DNA of 64,000 nucleotides, from assembly GCA_950295325.1 (NCBI GenBank), contig OX485806.1, forward strand, positions 18,786,001-18,850,000, in the 5' to 3' direction. The stretch is from Polytrichum commune. Taxonomy: Eukaryota > Streptophyta > Polytrichopsida > Polytrichales > Polytrichaceae. Each line of letters begins with the position of its first letter. Positions within the stretch are counted from its first letter, which is position 1. Below the pieces are notes generated by a model. That model was not told where the DNA came from. It worked only from the letters and a program-made list of their open reading frames with translations, and made no database searches. Position numbers and translations under genes: made by a program. This document shows positions 60,176-64,000 of this stretch, piece by piece.

Positions 60176-60372
60176 TAATCAAACCACTTGGAGAATAGGA
60201 AGCCGTTTGTAGATCGCAATCCAAGGCTGACTAGAGCATTGGACTTAAAAACCTTTAGGACATTTTAGTTGTAGCCAAACTCATGTACTGGGTATTTGGA
60301 AGATGTACATTTTACATTCAATGAAATGTGTTTCGTCTATACATTGTCTGCAATGGCTGTCATTAACAATGC
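60176..60372. other. Junction between the ParB-like and HAD-like coding blocks
   Basis: Stops occur in all rightward frames (for example TAA at 60176-60178 and 60364-60366). The sequence reads like a 3' UTR (TGTACATTTTACATTCAATG), so I treat the next block as a separate gene. A long intron joining them is still possible. Confidence 0.45.
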
Positions 60373-62405
60373 ATGTTCAATTCACATGCTGGTTTGCAAA
60401 TCGTTGATTTCACACGGCCAGAATCACCATGTGCAGCAGTCCCGCAAACGGGTGCAGCCGAAGAGGACACCTCACTTATAGTTGGCCCCATGCAAGCCCC
60501 CATTGCCACTACATGTCGAAGTCCAACGCTTGTCGTCACCCCTTTGGACAAAGGGGATCGTTCACCCCTCTTGCCCATAGGTAGTGACGATGATGTGGTC
60601 AAGTCGCCTTCACCCACAGCGGTCCACATTGCTGCCATCAAACCTCTTGCTCTGAAGCAGGCTGTCATCGAACATTCAGAGCCCGGGTCATCATCTGCAG
60701 GCCTGCAACAACCAATATCACCACCTTGTTACTGTACTGCTACCGTGGAGCCAACGGAGCCTTCCTCTTCTGCAGGCCCTTGCCAACCCGAGGCTCCACA
60801 TTGTGAGGAGCATGCTGTCGTTGATGCAACGGAACCCGCTGTCGTCGATCCAACAGAGCCTTCATCTTCTGCCGGCCCACATCATGTCAAGAAAGTCGTG
60901 GAACGTTGGCCACGCGACGACAGGTTCCCCGACTTTCCCCCTGACAATACAAAAATAGCCGAACGTCCATTTGAGGCTTGGCGGGCTATGCACGCCAGCC
61001 GTTCCGAGGTCACTTGCCCAGAGCTGCGTGTGCGGCCAGCTCTCCCAGTTTGTGTAAGCATCGTTTCCCCTTCTCATGGCACTTAGTTTGTGTAAGCTTC
61101 GTTTCCCCTTCTCAATAAAATTTCACTTGGTCCACTGGATTTTCTTTTCAATATACCCGGTTTATTTGTGTCCCAAACATTCATCTCCGCGTAGTTTTGG
61201 GTTCAGGGTGGACAAAGTGCGCAAACGACTATGGATGCGCCCTTCAACCCACACGTTGTTTATGATAAACTTTTTGTTTACGCTGACAACTACCCAACGT
61301 ACGATAGGAACATCTCTCAAGTTTTCACGAGGGAGATGGGAATAGCGTGTGCTAAAAGACTTATTTCTAGGGACCCTCAAGACCCTTCAGTAGGACCATC
61401 GGATCGCTGGGAATTCAATCCCATAACTTTCGAGGTATTGGTTTCCCAGTTCATAATAACTTTTAATATTTAGTTCATTATAAACCCCCATATCAATATA
61501 TGCACCTATTGCATATATGAATGTAAGTTATTGAATATATGAATGTAAGTTATTGAATATATGAAGTTCCACAATTTTCATTAGTTGCAACATTATATGT
61601 AATTCGAGTAAAGCAGGAGAAGTTGACAGTGGATTCCTGTCGCCAGGCGCTAGCTGCTGTACCCGACCGAAGGTTCATTCTGGTGTTCGATTTGAATGGC
61701 ATATTTTGTCATTGTATTCCTCGCGGCCGTTCCGCTTTACCCACATGGATGGTGCAAGATCGTGCGCCAGACAAGGGTCCGGCGATTGTTGGTCCCAAAG
61801 CTGTCCTACCTAGACTGGGTTACAAGCACTTTTGGGAGAGAATGACCCAAATGTTCTATGTTTGCATATGGTCATCTATGAAAAAGTCCACTGTGGACCT
61901 CGTGGTGGAGTTTTTATTCAATGGGATGTCAAGACCTGCAATAGTTCTTGGCCAGGAGGATTGCATCACATTCAAAGACATCTGGGACAATGAGATCAGG
62001 AACCCCCTAAAGCCAGAATCAATATTGTTCTTCAAGAGTTTAAACAAAACATTTTGGTGGCCGCCTGTATCTCTTGATTCCGGACGTGTTACTGCCACTA
62101 TTGAGAACACTGTTCTTGTGGATGACAGCCCCTACAAAGGTGCTTGTAATCCTCCCGGGAATGTATTGTTTCCCGATTCCTTCACCACCAACAAACAGGC
62201 AACTGCGGATATGAGAGCAGTTCTTCTCCCCTACTTCCAACGTATGTTCAATTCGACAATGAGCGACGTACGCGATTTTGTGATCACACATAGATTTGGG
62301 CAACAGCCGGTCCCGCATAACGATCCAGTCAGGGAGTCACTTATGATGGCCAACAAGCACTCCAATCGACCCGACTTGCACCCTATAACTGCTGTCCCAA
62401 GATAG
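60373..62405 (+). CDS. FCP1-like HAD phosphatase-like protein
   Basis: Exons 60373-61053, 61207-61434 and 61617-62405, phase 0 throughout, about 565 residues. The first 230 residues are Ser/Pro-rich with repeated EPSSSAGP and look disordered. The last exon is a HAD domain of FCP1/small-CTD-phosphatase type: RFILVFDLNGIFCH near residue 328 (DxN where classic FCP1 has DxDxT), FYVCIWSSM, PLKPESILFFKSL and NTVLVDDSPYKG near 469. Some plant FCP1-like proteins also have DLNG. The first Asp is kept, so catalysis cannot be excluded. The substrate may be a phosphoprotein, but nothing here shows which. The start codon is uncertain because it follows a stop at 60364, and this could be a 3' part of the gene before it. 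Confidence 0.65.
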
Positions 62406-62488
62406 TTAGCATGTAGGGTTTAGGTTAGGGCATGTAAGGTTCATGAATTGTATGGCATGTAACATTGTGTATTATATGCTTTGTTCAG

Positions 62489-63288
62489 TTTCCTCCTGCT
62501 GGATACACACCATCCACTTCCAAGCGATCGGCATTCGTGTGTCTCACCCCGCGGCATGAACACAACGTAGTACTGGCCTGCCATCCCTTCTCACTCGCCC
62601 ACGTGGGCGTAGAAGCTATCCGGGTCGCTAACTCTCAAAGTGTGTCACCCCTCACTGAAGCAACCCCTGAAGGACAGAGTCTGGTAAATATAGCTCATTT
62701 TGTTCACCTGGGAATGTTCTTACCCAAATAAATATTTTGCAAATCTCCTTTTCAATCTCTATCTAATCTCCAACATTTGGCGTGGAATGTATGTGCATGT
62801 ATATGAATGTTGGTGGTATTTGTGGGGCAATAAGTTGGAGAATGTTTTTTGCCTATGTCGGCCTGCAGGATGTTGACCTAAATATGCTCCCCCCAATGGA
62901 TGATGGACCACAACCCGCCCATACATTATCCATTATGCGCCCCACCCCTACCCGCGAGTACCAAATTGCGCTAATCGAATCGCAAGGCCCTGACTCAAGA
63001 GGTGTTCGTCTTCTACGTGCTGGATTGGCATCACTTGGGAAGACTTATGCCCCTCAACCCGCCATGACGAAGCTCCCTTCCACCATTAACCATGTGGAGG
63101 GCGTTGACACCAGTATGTGCACCCTCGCAGATGCTTCAACACCTCCATGCGGAACTTTGGCCATCGTGCACCCCGCTGCTACACGGGACTACCAAATTTC
63201 ACTCATCGAATCTCAAGGCCCTAATTCAAGGGCAGTTCGACTTTTGCGGGCTGGATTGGGTGACCGTGGAAATAATCGTATCGCTTGA
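62489..63288 (+). CDS. Small 3' gene block with an internal 40-residue duplication
   Basis: Exons 62489-62683 and 62869-63288 have clean acceptors (TTGTTCAG, GCCTGCAG), a GTAAAT donor and phase-0 joining. The second encodes two related segments, TREYQIALIESQGPDSRGVR plus LLRAGLASLG and TRDYQISLIESQGPNSRAVR plus LLRAGLGDRG, about 80 residues apart. There is no good ATG at the head of the first exon, so this is probably the 3' end of the HAD-like transcript by an alternative splice, or of a gene whose first exon I have missed. Function unknown. Confidence 0.5.
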
Positions 63289-63625
63289 CGAGGCAGGACT
63301 ACAATTGAGCGACCTGTAGAAGCCACAACATGTATTAAATACTATAGTTGATAATGCGTCCCCTTTAGCCACATATCGGTGGGGACATATATATAGCCAA
63401 ACATGTATGTAGACGCCTAAGAATGAGGCATTCGACATATGCTTCAGGAATAAAGATCTCAATTCAAACAGTAATTGTTCTACAAACTTGGTGTATGGGT
63501 TACCAATTCTTTTCTTTCGAGTACAAGGCTGTAGCCTCCACTCACCCACTCATTTGAACCGGTCAAAGTAGTGTTGCAATCAACTGGGAGTCCATTAGGG
63601 GTCACTGCTACACAACATAGGATTT
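63289..63625. other. 3' region of the rightward genes
   Basis: Non-coding; AATAAA-like AGGAATAAAGATC at about 63446-63458 could serve as a polyadenylation signal. Confidence 0.4.
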
Positions 63626-63654
63626 GTTCCCAATGTGTTCCCAATGCGTTCCCA
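63626..63654. repeat. Right subterminal TGGGAAC repeats (inverted)
   Basis: GTTCCCA at 63626, 63637 and 63648, an 11-bp period, is the reverse complement of the left-end heptamer. Both ends therefore read TGGGAAC inward. The unit here is ATTGGGAACxC on the minus strand. Confidence 0.85.
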
Positions 63655-63696
63655 ATGCGATCTCAATGGACACTCCAGAAGTCCCATATTGACGCC

Positions 63697-63724
63697 AAAG
63701 TCCCGAAATGTTTAATATAGTGTT
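63697..63724 (-). repeat. Right terminal inverted repeat (28 bp)
   Basis: AAAGTCCCGAAATGTTTAAT and then ATAGTGTT is the exact reverse complement of 41498-41525. It is followed by the TAAT duplication at 63725-63728. Confidence 0.95.
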
Positions 63725-63728
63725 TAAT

Positions 63729-63853
63729 GGTCCGGGGTTAGAGGAGCTAACCATTAGCATGGCGGTATGCGAAGGGTTAGCGACTCGTAACCTTTGCTAG
63801 AATTGAAAATTGGCAAGATGGTCAAGGGGGGGGGGCTAGCAAGGGTTGCGACA
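63729..63853 (-). mobile_element. Solo LTR, copy C, 5' part
   Basis: On the minus strand it starts TGTCGCAACCCTTGCTAGC and runs to CCCCGGACC, where the giant element enters. It continues on the far side at 41497. The pentamer TCTTC at 63854-63858 completes the target duplication with 40639-40643. A G-run at about 63826-63834 is a local expansion. Confidence 0.95.
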
Positions 63854-63858
63854 TCTTC

Positions 63859-64000
63859 ACTGCAACCTCCTGCCGAACCACAGACAAGATTCCCATAGGA
63901 TATGCAAAGACCCCTAAACCTGAATCCTTAAGGCCTGTGCCGCTGGGACGATCTGGTCCTCGTGGAAATAGGTTTTCGATTAGCAAGGGTCAATTTCTTC
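63859..64000. other. Host flank right of the LTR
   Basis: No gene or repeat recognised in the last 142 bases, apart from ATTAGCAAGGGTC near 63978-63990, which echoes the LTR word TAGCAAGGGTC. Confidence 0.5.

Larger units (their letters stand above)
41498..63724. mobile_element. Giant 22,227-bp TIR DNA transposon
   Basis: Perfect 28-bp inverted termini (41498-41525 and 63697-63724) begin AACACTATATTAAACATTTC and are flanked by TAAT. The whole unit interrupts a solo LTR that has its own TCTTC duplication, so both ends are fixed independently. Inside lie subterminal TGGGAAC repeats at both ends, a leftward transposase candidate (42283-45476), rightward ParB/methylase-like, HAD-like and small genes (55533-63288), and 12 copies of a 24-bp palindrome found nowhere else in the window. 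A 4-bp duplication occurs in Sola, Ginger and some Academ elements, but I cannot place this one. The open coding exons and perfect ends suggest recent activity. Confidence 0.93.

Overview
The window looks like a bryophyte nuclear genome, most probably a moss. The main evidence is a protein kinase fused to an NB-ARC domain (25.6-28.1 kb), the 'PNL' resistance-gene architecture described from mosses. TTTAGGG-type telomere units, short plant-like introns and very heavy transposon load fit a land plant. Single-copy coding DNA is sparse; most of the first 25 kb is repeats and AT-rich unassigned sequence.

Layout. 0-25 kb: two solo LTRs of about 975 bp (1637-2609 and 17460-18439), a 151-bp satellite array nested in a 244-bp tandem repeat (2.7-4.9 kb), Tourist-like MITEs, a three-copy 70-bp tandem repeat, and several diverged dispersed families. 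25.6-28.3 kb: the kinase/NB-ARC gene, whose 3' end is broken. 28.8-39.8 kb: a block bounded by an inverted 24-bp repeat. It holds a transposase-like gene with SDGCANQF and HGKGPHDG motifs, a terminal-exon fragment of ribosomal protein eL21, an antisense 18S rRNA fragment, the last five exons of the chloroplast cytochrome b6f assembly factor CCB4, and a zinc-finger/2OG-oxygenase-like gene.

Main result, 40.6-63.9 kb: a third solo LTR (target duplication TCTTC at 40639-40643 and 63854-63858) is split by one 22,227-bp insertion, 41498-63724. The insertion has perfect 28-bp terminal inverted repeats, a TAAT target duplication, and inward-reading TGGGAAC subterminal repeats at both ends. It carries (i) a leftward 1,001-codon gene with a DDE-like layout (D-K-M-D, L-D-N, H-T-H-D-D-I-D), the probable transposase; (ii) a rightward multi-exon gene whose product joins a ParB-like 'INGQH' domain to a degenerate DNA-methyltransferase-like region and a very acidic tail; (iii) an FCP1-like HAD phosphatase-like gene with a DLNG nucleophile motif; (iv) a small repeat-containing 3' ORF. 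Twelve copies of a 24-bp perfect or near-perfect palindrome (ACTTTCACTCGA plus its reverse complement) occur only inside this element. They sit in the leader region of the transposase gene, just upstream of the ParB-like gene and in its first intron, and at several sites the flanking host sequence is also mirrored. I interpret the unit as a giant autonomous DNA transposon with its own cis-palindrome system.

Exon boundaries are inferred by eye from GT/AG signals and frame continuity. Family names are from motif recognition, without database searches.
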